Assembly: GCA_040830705.1 (NCBI GenBank)
Contig: JBFOME010000010.1
Span: 1 to 64,000, forward strand
DNA length: 64,000 nucleotides
DNA from: Ruegeria_C sp040830705
Lineage (GTDB): Bacteria; Pseudomonadota; Alphaproteobacteria; Rhodobacterales; Rhodobacteraceae
Direction of reading: 5' to 3'
The position numbers and the translations under genes are program-made. Under the pieces are notes generated by a model. The model did not search any database, had not been told where the DNA came from, and worked only from the letters and a program-made list of their open reading frames with translations. Shown in pieces: positions 17,370 to 24,854 of the stretch. How positions within the stretch are numbered: position 1 is the stretch's first letter; each line of letters opens with the position of its first letter.

Positions 17370-18977
17370 TTATTCAGCCGGGACCGCGACGGTCAGGCTG
17401 GCCTCTTTGGCCGGTGCCCGACGGACGGTCATCCACAGGTTGTAGCACATGATGATGGCTCCGAGCAGGAACAGGACCCCGCCCAGACCACGCACGACAT
17501 ACATTGGGAACTTGGCAGCCACGGTGTCAGCGAAGGAGTTCACCAGGAAGCCGTTTGCATCCACTTCGCGCCACATCAGGCCTTCCATGATGCCGGTCAC
17601 CCACATGGATGCGGCATAGAGGATGATCCCGATTGTCGCGAGCCAGAAGTGCCAGCTGACAAGGCTGAGCGAATAGAGACGCTCACGCTTCCACAGCACC
17701 GGCACCAGATAGTAGAGCGCCCCGAAAGTGATCATGCCGTTCCAGCCCAGCGCACCGGAATGCACGTGCCCGATAGTCCAGTCGGTGTAGTGGCTGAGAC
17801 TGTTGACCGCACGGATCGACATCATCGGGCCTTCGAACGTGGACATGCCATAGAAGCCCAGCGAGATCACCATCATCCGAATGATCGGGTCGGTGCGCAG
17901 CTTGTCCCACGCCCCCGACAGCGTCATCAGACCGTTGATCATGCCACCCCAGGAGGGCATCCACAGGATAATCGAAAATACCATGCCCAGTGTCGACGCC
18001 CAGTCAGGCAGCGCGGTGTAGTGCAAGTGGTGCGGGCCGGCCCAGATATACAGGAAGATCAGCGCCCAGAAGTGAATGATCGACAGCTTGTAGCTATAGA
18101 CCGGGCGCCCAGCCTGTTTCGGAATGAAGTAGTACATCATGCCAAGGAAGCCGGCAGTCAGGAAAAAGCCAACGGCATTGTGACCGTACCACCACTGCAC
18201 CATCGCGTCCTGAACCCCAGACCAAAGGATCACCGATTTTGACCCCCAGATGCTGACCGGAATGGTCATGTTGTTGACCAGATGCAGCATCGCCACGGTC
18301 ACGATGAAGGCCAGATAGAACCAGTTGGCGACATAGATATGCGGCTCTTTGCGCTTGATGATCGTGCCCAGATAGACCGCCAGATAGGCGACCCAGACCA
18401 CGGTCAGCCACAGATCAACATACCATTCCGGCTCGGCATATTCCTTGGACTGCGTACCGCCCAGCAGATAACCGGTTGCGGCCAGCACGATGAACAGCTG
18501 ATAGCCCCAGAACACGAACCAGGCCAGATTGCCGCCCCAAAGCCGCGCCGCTGACGTGCGCTGCACCACATAAAAGGATGTTGCGATCAGCGCATTGCCA
18601 CCAAAGGCGAAAATCACCGCCGAGGTGTGCAGCGGACGCAGCCGACCGAAATTGGCGTAGCCTTGCGCCCATTCGAAATTGAGCGACGGAAATGCCAATT
18701 GAAAGGCGATGAACACTCCGACAAGAAAGCCGACAACGCCCCAGAAGGCGGTGGCGATCACGCCATAGCGTATGACCCCGTCCATATACTCGCCGGAATA
18801 GTCGATTGGAATGTCTGGCTCATCGGTCTTGCGCAATATCCACAAGAACATTCCGCCGGACAGCAGCAAAACGATGATGGCATGAACCATGTATGCCTCA
18901 TCGCGCGCATAGTTGATCGCCATCATCGAAAACAAGGCAATCAGACCAAGCACTACGAGCTTGATATAATTCAGCAT
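17370..18977 (-). CDS. ccoN: cbb3-type cytochrome c oxidase subunit I CcoN
   Basis: A 535-residue heme-copper oxidase catalytic subunit with at least twelve membrane helices. Visible elements include LHTSAVIFAFGGNALIATSF (low-spin heme histidine), WWYGHNAVGFFLTAGFLG (copper ligand histidine region), GPHHLHYTALPDW (adjacent copper histidines) and YTDWTIGHVHSGALGWNG (high-spin heme). It reduces oxygen with high affinity and pumps protons. First gene of ccoNOQP, with an FNR box about 99 bases upstream. Confidence 0.98.
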   Translation of the reverse strand: MLNYIKLVVLGLIALFSMMAINYARDEAYMVHAIIVLLLSGGMFLWILRKTDEPDIPIDYSGEYMDGVIRYGVIATAFWGVVGFLVGVFIAFQLAFPSLNFEWAQGYANFGRLRPLHTSAVIFAFGGNALIATSFYVVQRTSAARLWGGNLAWFVFWGYQLFIVLAATGYLLGGTQSKEYAEPEWYVDLWLTVVWVAYLAVYLGTIIKRKEPHIYVANWFYLAFIVTVAMLHLVNNMTIPVSIWGSKSVILWSGVQDAMVQWWYGHNAVGFFLTAGFLGMMYYFIPKQAGRPVYSYKLSIIHFWALIFLYIWAGPHHLHYTALPDWASTLGMVFSIILWMPSWGGMINGLMTLSGAWDKLRTDPIIRMMVISLGFYGMSTFEGPMMSIRAVNSLSHYTDWTIGHVHSGALGWNGMITFGALYYLVPVLWKRERLYSLSLVSWHFWLATIGIILYAASMWVTGIMEGLMWREVDANGFLVNSFADTVAAKFPMYVVRGLGGVLFLLGAIIMCYNLWMTVRRAPAKEASLTVAVPAE

Positions 18978-19069
18978 TTCGCGTCCCTTTACTAAACCCG
19001 GTACGAATCCTACATGCGCCGGGTCTGTTTTACTTGGCGCTTGAATGCATCTCGCACAGGTTCTTTTCC

Positions 19070-19083
19070 TTGATCTGTGTCAA
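19070..19083. promoter_or_regulatory. FNR/FnrL box between ccoN and usp
   Basis: TTGATCTGTGTCAA matches TTGAT-N4-GTCAA. Its centre is 99 bases upstream of ccoN and 96 bases upstream of the divergent universal stress gene, so it could serve either or both. Both gene types are known FNR-type targets in other bacteria. No other strong motif was seen in the 195-base gap. Confidence 0.83.
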
Positions 19084-19172
19084 GACGATAACCCGAAATC
19101 CATGGCAGTCATATCCTCAACGGGATGCAGTTTCCCGTCATGCGTGCGACCTTTCGTCATTAAGAGGAGCAG

Positions 19173-20012
19173 ATGTCGTATAAATCCTTATTGACCGTGT
19201 TAACCGATACCGGGCAGGCGCACGGTGTGCTCAACCATCTCACCACTCTCGCTCAGGAGCTGGACGCTCATGTCGAGGTCATGTGCCTGGGTGTCGACCG
19301 CACCCAGACCGGATATTACTATGCCGGGGCCAATGCGCTGATCCTGCAGGAAACCCTGACCCGCGCCACTGCCGAAGCGGCTGAGATACGCCAATTGGCG
19401 GAAACGATCCTGACCCCGTCGGGGATTCGGTGGTCGGTTGAAGAAGGCGTGGCTCAGATGGCCGACATTGGACGCCACGTGGCCCATCGTGCACGCTTTG
19501 CCGACCTCGTTGTGCTGCCGCGCCCCTATGGACCGAGCCACGGAACCGAGGCCGAACCCGTGGTCGAAGCGGCCATGTTCGAGGGGCATGCGCCGGTGAT
19601 CGTGCTGCCGGATGAAAACACCTCAACAGCCATACCGCAGCGTGTGCTGATCGGCTGGAACGAAAGCGTCGAGGCGATGCGCGCCATTCGACTGGCACTG
19701 CCCTTTCTGAAGGCGGCAGACATTGCCCGGATCGTTGCGATTGCGCCGCCCACCCACGGGCCTGACCGCTCTGACCCGGGTGGCTTGCTGTCACAGATGC
19801 TCGCCAGACATGGCGTCAAATGCGAGATCGACGTGCTGAACAAATCTATGACGCGGGTGTCAGATATCCTCAACAGGCACGCCGACGACAAGGAGGCCGA
19901 CATGATCGTGATGGGGGCCTATGGCCATTCGCGTTTCCGCGAGGCCATTCTGGGCGGCGCGACACGCAACATGCTGGAAGTCGCCAAGGTACCGATCTTT
20001 CTGGCGCATTGA
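19173..20012 (+). CDS. tandem-domain universal stress protein
   Basis: A 279-residue protein with two UspA domains. The first half contains LLTVLTDTGQAHGVLNHLTT in part and VVLPRP; the second half has RVLIGWNESVEAMRAI and ends MIVMGAYGHSRFREAILGGATRNML, the G-x2-G-x9-G-S/T-like nucleotide-binding end. AGAGGAGC precedes the ATG. Divergent from ccoN and sharing its FNR box, it is likely induced at low oxygen. The ligand (ATP or another) is not provable here. Confidence 0.87.
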   Translation: MSYKSLLTVLTDTGQAHGVLNHLTTLAQELDAHVEVMCLGVDRTQTGYYYAGANALILQETLTRATAEAAEIRQLAETILTPSGIRWSVEEGVAQMADIGRHVAHRARFADLVVLPRPYGPSHGTEAEPVVEAAMFEGHAPVIVLPDENTSTAIPQRVLIGWNESVEAMRAIRLALPFLKAADIARIVAIAPPTHGPDRSDPGGLLSQMLARHGVKCEIDVLNKSMTRVSDILNRHADDKEADMIVMGAYGHSRFREAILGGATRNMLEVAKVPIFLAH

Positions 20013-20068
20013 GCCTCACGCAGATCGCCATCAGTCCAAGTCGCCCATCAAGGGCGGCTTGATCCGGT

Positions 20069-20323
20069 TCAGCCCCGCCTGACCAACCCGATCAGGAACA
20101 AGAGGATCACCGCGCCCAACGTCGCAAAGAAGATCGAGGAAAACAGCCCACCACCCAAGGAAAACCCAAGTGCCGGGAAAATCGTGCCAGCAAGAAAGGC
20201 CCCGACGACGCCCACGATGATGTTGCCGATCAGGCCGAAACCCCGGCCTTCCATGATTTTCCCTGACAGCCAACCCGCGATCGCGCCGATAAACAGCATC
20301 GCCAAAAGACCACTGAATTCCAT
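20069..20323 (-). CDS. GlsB/YeaQ/YmgE family stress membrane protein
   Basis: An 84-residue, very hydrophobic, glycine-rich protein with three membrane segments: LLAMLFIGAIAGWLSGKIM, GFGLIGNIIVGVVGAFLAG and FFATLGAVILLFLIGLVRR. This matches the transglycosylase-associated (GlsB) family, linked to stress responses but of unknown mechanism. ATG at 20323 has AGGAG six bases upstream; the longer frame adds a non-family leader. It lies between usp and fnrL. Confidence 0.86.
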   Translation of the reverse strand: MEFSGLLAMLFIGAIAGWLSGKIMEGRGFGLIGNIIVGVVGAFLAGTIFPALGFSLGGGLFSSIFFATLGAVILLFLIGLVRRG

Positions 20324-20415
20324 TCCGAGCTCCTGAGACTTGTTTCGGAAGTCACAGTAGAGCACGGAAACAAGGGGGCGTCACCTTTGAATGATTTCGC
20401 GTTGCCCTGCCCGAC

Positions 20416-21159
20416 CTAAACCAGCATGCCGCCATCATTGTCGTCACCGGCCTCTTCCATCAGCCGATCCATATCCGGCACGGTCACATGGCGCTTGCCT
20501 TCCAGCACAATGACGCCGTCTTTGCGGAGGGCCGAAATCTGACGGCTCACGGTTTCCAGCGTCAGCCCCAGATAGTCCGCCATCGCCTCGCGGGTCAGCG
20601 GCAGATCGAATACGACCCGGCCCGTGGCGACTCCCATTCCAAGGGTGGCATCGCGGCGGGCAATGATCGACAACAGGCTGGCAATCTTTTCACGCGCGGT
20701 CTTACGACCCAGTACCAGCATCCATTCCCGGGCCGCGTCCAATTCATCCAGCGTCATCTGCAACAGCCGGTGCGCGATATGGGGGGTATTGGCCATCATG
20801 TTTTCGAATGGGGTCTTGCGGAAACAGCACATTACGATGTCGGAGGTTGCCACAACATTGTAAGCCGCCGAGTCGCGACCCGGACGCCCAACAAAATCCG
20901 ATGGCAGCAGCAGGCCGACCATCTGGGTCCGCCCATCTTCCATGGTCTGCGTCAATGTCGCGACACCTGACACCACCGAGCCCACGAACTCCATATGGTC
21001 GCCCGCCCACAAGACCGTCTGGCCCGCCTCGTAGCTGCGGTAGTATTTGATGGTTTCGAGCTCTGCCAATTCATCCGCATTGCATTTGGCACAAACGGCA
21101 CGATGCCGAATCGGACACTCACCACAGGCAGAGGGCGCCAACTTCGCATGCTTGGTCAT
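20416..21159 (-). CDS. fnrL: oxygen-responsive Crp/Fnr regulator FnrL
   Basis: A 247-residue FNR-type activator. N-terminal cysteines C12, C15, C23 and C26, plus a cysteine pair in IVMCCFRK, can hold an oxygen-labile 4Fe-4S cluster. The DNA-binding helix contains LTREAMADYLGLTLETVSRQ in part; the E-TVSR motif reads TTGAT half sites. The frame is open upstream, but MTKHAKLAPSACGECP with AGGA six bases before it is the family start. An FNR box lies 12 bases upstream of the start codon, which suggests self-repression. Confidence 0.95.
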   Translation of the reverse strand: MTKHAKLAPSACGECPIRHRAVCAKCNADELAELETIKYYRSYEAGQTVLWAGDHMEFVGSVVSGVATLTQTMEDGRTQMVGLLLPSDFVGRPGRDSAAYNVVATSDIVMCCFRKTPFENMMANTPHIAHRLLQMTLDELDAAREWMLVLGRKTAREKIASLLSIIARRDATLGMGVATGRVVFDLPLTREAMADYLGLTLETVSRQISALRKDGVIVLEGKRHVTVPDMDRLMEEAGDDNDGGMLV

Positions 21160-21171
21160 ATTTCGTCCTAA

Positions 21172-21185
21172 TTGATCTGGGTCAA
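21172..21185. promoter_or_regulatory. FNR/FnrL box between fnrL and hemN
   Basis: TTGATCTGGGTCAA is a near-perfect box. Its centre lies 19.5 bases before the fnrL ATG and 42.5 bases before the hemN ATG. On the fnrL side it overlaps where polymerase must sit or the leader, implying repression. On the hemN side, standard activation at -41.5 would place the transcript start at the start codon. Confidence 0.85.
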
Positions 21186-21220
21186 AGCCTCGAACTGAGA
21201 CCCGATAATACAGAGGTGCC

Positions 21221-22576
21221 ATGAATACGAAACCGAATTTGGCGGGCCTAGGCCTATTTGACGCAAGGGTGCCTCGGTACACGAGTTACCCAACCGCGCC
21301 GCATTTTGGCGATGACGTCGGGGCAGATCAGTTTGGCACCTGGGTCGCGGGCATAGCACCGGGCAGTTCCATTTCGCTTTATGTGCATGTCCCCTTCTGC
21401 CGCCGTCTGTGCTGGTTCTGTGCCTGCCGGACACAAGGGACCAAGACCGCCTCGCCCGTGGCTGCCTATCTGGAGACCCTCAAAGCAGAGCTGCGGCTGT
21501 TGCAGGAACACTTGCCCTCGGGTGTAACACTTTCGCGGCTGCACTGGGGCGGCGGCACGCCAACGCTGCTGTCACCCGAGATGATGCGCGACCTGTCGCG
21601 TGCCATTGCCGATGTGGCCCCCTTTGCCGAAGATGCAGAATTCTCGGTCGAGATCGACCCCAACGAAACCGACGCAGCGCGCCTAGATGCGCTGGCCGAG
21701 GCTGGTATGAACCGCGCCTCAATCGGGGTGCAGGATTTCAACGAAAACATTCAGAAAACCATCGGTCGTCTGCAAAGCTACGAGGTGACCCGAAATGCAG
21801 CCGAGATGCTGCGCGCGCGCGGCATTTACAGCCTGAACGCCGACATCCTCTATGGCCTGCCGCACCAGACCACGGCACGGATCACAGAAAGCGTGCAGAA
21901 GCTATTGTCGCTGAACCCTGACCGCGTGGCGCTCTACGGTTATGCACACGTCCCCTGGATGGCCAAGCGCCAACAGATGATCCCATCCGACGCGTTGCCC
22001 ACCCCTGAACAGCGGCTGGGCCTGTTCGAAACCGCGCGGCAGCTGTTCGTCTGGGATAACTACAACGAGATCGGGATTGATCACTTCGCAACACAGGAAG
22101 ACGGGCTGAGCCACGCCCTGCGTCAGGGGCGGCTGCGCCGTAACTTCCAAGGCTACACCGACGACCGATCGGATGTTCTGATCGGTGTCGGAGCCTCCTC
22201 AATCTCTAAGTTTCCGCAAGGCTACGCACAAAACGCCTCAGCCACGGCGCAGCATACCGCCACCATTCGCGATGGGCGGTTTTCGGTCGCACGCGGTCAT
22301 ACATTCAAGGGCGAGGACAAGTTGCGCGGCCGCCTGATCGAGGCCCTGATGTGCGACTTCCGCATCAATCGCCACGAGATCGAAAGCGGCTATGACGTCG
22401 CACAAGACGCATTGGAGGGCATGTTCCAGGCCGCCGACGCAGCCTTTGACGGGTTGTTGCAGATCACCGATGAGGGGCTTTTCATTCCGCAACATGCTCG
22501 GCCGCTGACACGCATGATCGCGCGCCATTTCGACGCCTACGATCTGAGCAAGTCAGGCCACAGTTCTGCCGTCTGA
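21221..22576 (+). CDS. hemN: oxygen-independent coproporphyrinogen III oxidase
   Basis: A 451-residue radical SAM enzyme converting coproporphyrinogen III to protoporphyrinogen IX without oxygen. The N-terminus GLFDARVPRYTSYPTAPHF and the cluster motif CRRLCWFCACRTQG (CxxxCxxC) are typical of HemN. WGGGTPTLLS and GVQDFNENIQKTIGRLQSYE, partly cited, follow. AGAGG lies before the ATG. It is divergent from fnrL with a shared FNR box, consistent with supplying heme for cbb3 oxidase at low oxygen. Confidence 0.95.
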   Translation: MNTKPNLAGLGLFDARVPRYTSYPTAPHFGDDVGADQFGTWVAGIAPGSSISLYVHVPFCRRLCWFCACRTQGTKTASPVAAYLETLKAELRLLQEHLPSGVTLSRLHWGGGTPTLLSPEMMRDLSRAIADVAPFAEDAEFSVEIDPNETDAARLDALAEAGMNRASIGVQDFNENIQKTIGRLQSYEVTRNAAEMLRARGIYSLNADILYGLPHQTTARITESVQKLLSLNPDRVALYGYAHVPWMAKRQQMIPSDALPTPEQRLGLFETARQLFVWDNYNEIGIDHFATQEDGLSHALRQGRLRRNFQGYTDDRSDVLIGVGASSISKFPQGYAQNASATAQHTATIRDGRFSVARGHTFKGEDKLRGRLIEALMCDFRINRHEIESGYDVAQDALEGMFQAADAAFDGLLQITDEGLFIPQHARPLTRMIARHFDAYDLSKSGHSSAV

Positions 22577-22725
22577 CGAGGCCGCAGCGGCCCTGCAATC
22601 CGCCGACGGCAGCCATTCGCCTCGTAAGGGGCTTGACGTCGGACCTCAGGATTAATCACACTTGGTGGAGAGCGCGCCGGGCAGCCGCCCGCGCGACGAG
22701 GCAGAGCCAAGACATACAGCGCAAG

Positions 22726-22747
22726 CGAACGAACCTGCATTCGTTCG
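22726..22747. repeat. inverted repeat in the leader of the EF-G-like gene
   Basis: CGAACGAA and TTCGTTCG form a perfect 8-bp repeat around CCTGCA, 54 bases before the start codon. It may be an operator or an mRNA hairpin. It is the clearest element in the 225-base gap between hemN and the next gene; no FNR box was found there. Confidence 0.5.
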
Positions 22748-22801
22748 GCCCTTACCGTGCAGCGAACACAACTATTGCAGCACACCAAGAGGGAACTCAC
22801 C

Positions 22802-24730
22802 ATGCGCGTCTTTACGGTCCTAGGCCCTACCCAATCCGGCAAATCTACGCTCGTCGAGGCGATCAGCCGCCTCGACGACCGGCCCACCAAATTCGATGTA
22901 TCCGGAACCGTGCATTTGCACGGTTTTTCTTACTTGGGCGAGCCCTGGTGCGCCGTTGATGTGGATGGTGGCGGCGATGCGCTGGCCTATGTGGGCCCAG
23001 CAATGGCCTTGTCTGACGCGGCAGTGGTGGTGGTGCCGCCAGACCCTGATGCAGCCGTACTCTGTGCGCCCTATCTGCGTCTGGTGGAAGAGGCAGGCAT
23101 TCCCTGCTTCCTGTTCATCAACCGCATGGACAACCCCAATGGCCGCATCCGCGATATCGTTGCTGGCCTGCAGACCTATTGTACCCACCACATCACCTTG
23201 CGGCAGGTTCCCATCCGCGAAGGTGACCAGATCGTGGGTGCGGTCGACCTGATTTCGGAACGAGCGTGGAAGTATCAGGAGGGCCAGCCCTCGGCCCTGA
23301 TCGAACTGCCTCAATCCACTGAGGATCGCGAGCAGGAGGCGCGCACCGAGCTGCTCGAAACCCTCTCGGATTTCGACGACGCGCTGCTGGAACAACTGAT
23401 CGAAGACAAGCAGCCCGGCAATGAAGAGGTTTTCGACATCGCCGCCAAAGTGCTGCAGAATCACCAGCTGATCCCCGCCTATCTGGGGGCCGCGGTGCAC
23501 GGCAACGGATTGACGCGGATGATGAAGGCGCTGCGCCATGAGGCCCCCGAGTTCGACATCGCCGCTGATCGCGACGAAGCGGGCGAGAGGGCACGCGCCA
23601 TCGCGGGCTTTGCCGATGTGAAGAAACATATCGGCAAGATCACCGTGCTGCGCGGGCTGGGTGATGGCGTCAAGGCACATGAGGCGCTCGGTGGTGAGAC
23701 CGTCGGTAGTCTGACCGCGTTGGATGCCAAGACGCAGATCGGTGCGCTGGAGGCGGGCCAGATCGGGCTGGCGGTGAAATCCGATCACCTCAACCCCGGC
23801 CTGCTCTATGACAGCACCAGCAGCAGCCCCCTGCCCGAATGGGCGCAATGTCACGCACCGGGTCATCGTCAACTTGTGACCCCGACCCACGAACGCGACG
23901 ATGTACGCCTATCAAACGCGCTGTCGCGGCTGGCTGAGATCGACCCGGGGCTGAGCCTGGAACAGGATGCAAGCTCGGGCCATCCGGTGCTGGGCACGCA
24001 GGGCCCGCAGCACATGCGCCGGGTAACCCAGAAACTGGCCGAGGATTTCGGGATCGAAATCAGCACCGATCAGGTCGAAACCGCCTATCGCGAGACAATC
24101 CAGAAAACGGTCGAACACCGTTATCGCCATCGCAAGCAGTCAGGCGGTGCCGGACAGTTCGCGGATGTGGTGATCTCGATCGCGCCGCTGCCGCGTGGAT
24201 CGGGGTTTGTGTTCGACGAGGTTGTCAAAGGCGGCACCGTGCCGCGCAATCATATCCCCTCCGTCGAACATGGGGCCGAGGATGCGTTGGCAGAGGGTCC
24301 GCAAGGTCATCCGGTTGTCGATGTGAAGGTAACGTTGAAAGACGGCAAGCACCATTCGGTGGACAGTTCCGATTTCGCCTTCCGTACAGCGGGCAAGGCC
24401 GCCGTACGAGAAGCCCTCACTATGGCCAAACCCGTCGTCCTACAGCCTATCCTGCGTGCTGAAATCCATCTACCCTCGCAATTTGTGGGCGACCTGGTAC
24501 CCACGATCAGTTCGCTTCAGGGTCAAGTTCTCGGATTTGAGGGCAATCCAAATGCGTCCGGCTGGGAGATTTTCAATGCTCTCCTCCCTGCCGTGGCGCA
24601 GGATGAATTGCACCGATCGATTGCAAGTTCGACGCGCGGCACCGGCTGGGCCAACCTGGGTTTCGATCATTACGAGGAGTTGCGTGGAGCGGCGCCTAAA
24701 TCGGCAAAAGACAATATGGCGAACGCCTGA
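22802..24730 (+). CDS. elongation factor G-like protein with eroded GTPase motifs
   Basis: A 642-residue EF-G homologue, about 50 residues shorter than FusA. The P-loop GPTQSGKS (8-15) is intact. The switch I RGITI motif is not recognisable, the DTPGH motif is replaced by DVDGGG (53-58) so the catalytic histidine is lost, and NKxD reads NRMD (107-110). Domain IV-like QKTVEHRYRHRKQSGGAGQF and domain V-like EIHLPSQFVGDLVPTISSLQG (parts) remain. It probably binds the ribosome in some stress role rather than driving translocation. Its position after hemN suggests a link to the low-oxygen group. Confidence 0.85.
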   Translation: MRVFTVLGPTQSGKSTLVEAISRLDDRPTKFDVSGTVHLHGFSYLGEPWCAVDVDGGGDALAYVGPAMALSDAAVVVVPPDPDAAVLCAPYLRLVEEAGIPCFLFINRMDNPNGRIRDIVAGLQTYCTHHITLRQVPIREGDQIVGAVDLISERAWKYQEGQPSALIELPQSTEDREQEARTELLETLSDFDDALLEQLIEDKQPGNEEVFDIAAKVLQNHQLIPAYLGAAVHGNGLTRMMKALRHEAPEFDIAADRDEAGERARAIAGFADVKKHIGKITVLRGLGDGVKAHEALGGETVGSLTALDAKTQIGALEAGQIGLAVKSDHLNPGLLYDSTSSSPLPEWAQCHAPGHRQLVTPTHERDDVRLSNALSRLAEIDPGLSLEQDASSGHPVLGTQGPQHMRRVTQKLAEDFGIEISTDQVETAYRETIQKTVEHRYRHRKQSGGAGQFADVVISIAPLPRGSGFVFDEVVKGGTVPRNHIPSVEHGAEDALAEGPQGHPVVDVKVTLKDGKHHSVDSSDFAFRTAGKAAVREALTMAKPVVLQPILRAEIHLPSQFVGDLVPTISSLQGQVLGFEGNPNASGWEIFNALLPAVAQDELHRSIASSTRGTGWANLGFDHYEELRGAAPKSAKDNMANA

Positions 24731-24749
24731 GCCGGCTTGGGACGGGAAC

Positions 24750-24792
24750 AAGGCGTTTGCAAACGCCTTTCAAGCGGTTTCCAAACCGCTTG
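24750..24792. repeat. two adjacent palindromes
   Basis: AAGGCGTTTGCAAACGCCTT (24750-24769) is a perfect 20-base palindrome. One base later CAAGCGGTTT-CC-AAACCGCTTG (24771-24792) is a second with 10-bp arms. Their centres are 22 bases apart. They lie in the 124-base gap between two convergent genes and have no T-run, so they may be protein-binding sites or a bidirectional mRNA-end structure. Confidence 0.75.
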
Positions 24793-24854
24793 GCCCCTCC
24801 ATTGCTTGCGCGCGATTCAACCCAGAAACCGGCGCACACTTTTCAGATTGCGCT

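Noticed and set aside
15526..17445. 639-codon open frame on the plus strand
   Set aside because: It lies opposite ccoP, ccoQ and ccoO, which have clear heme motifs and family lengths. The frame is a GC-rich shadow with no family signature.
22820..23890. 356-codon minus-strand frame
   Set aside because: Antisense to the EF-G-like gene; composition is that of a shadow frame.
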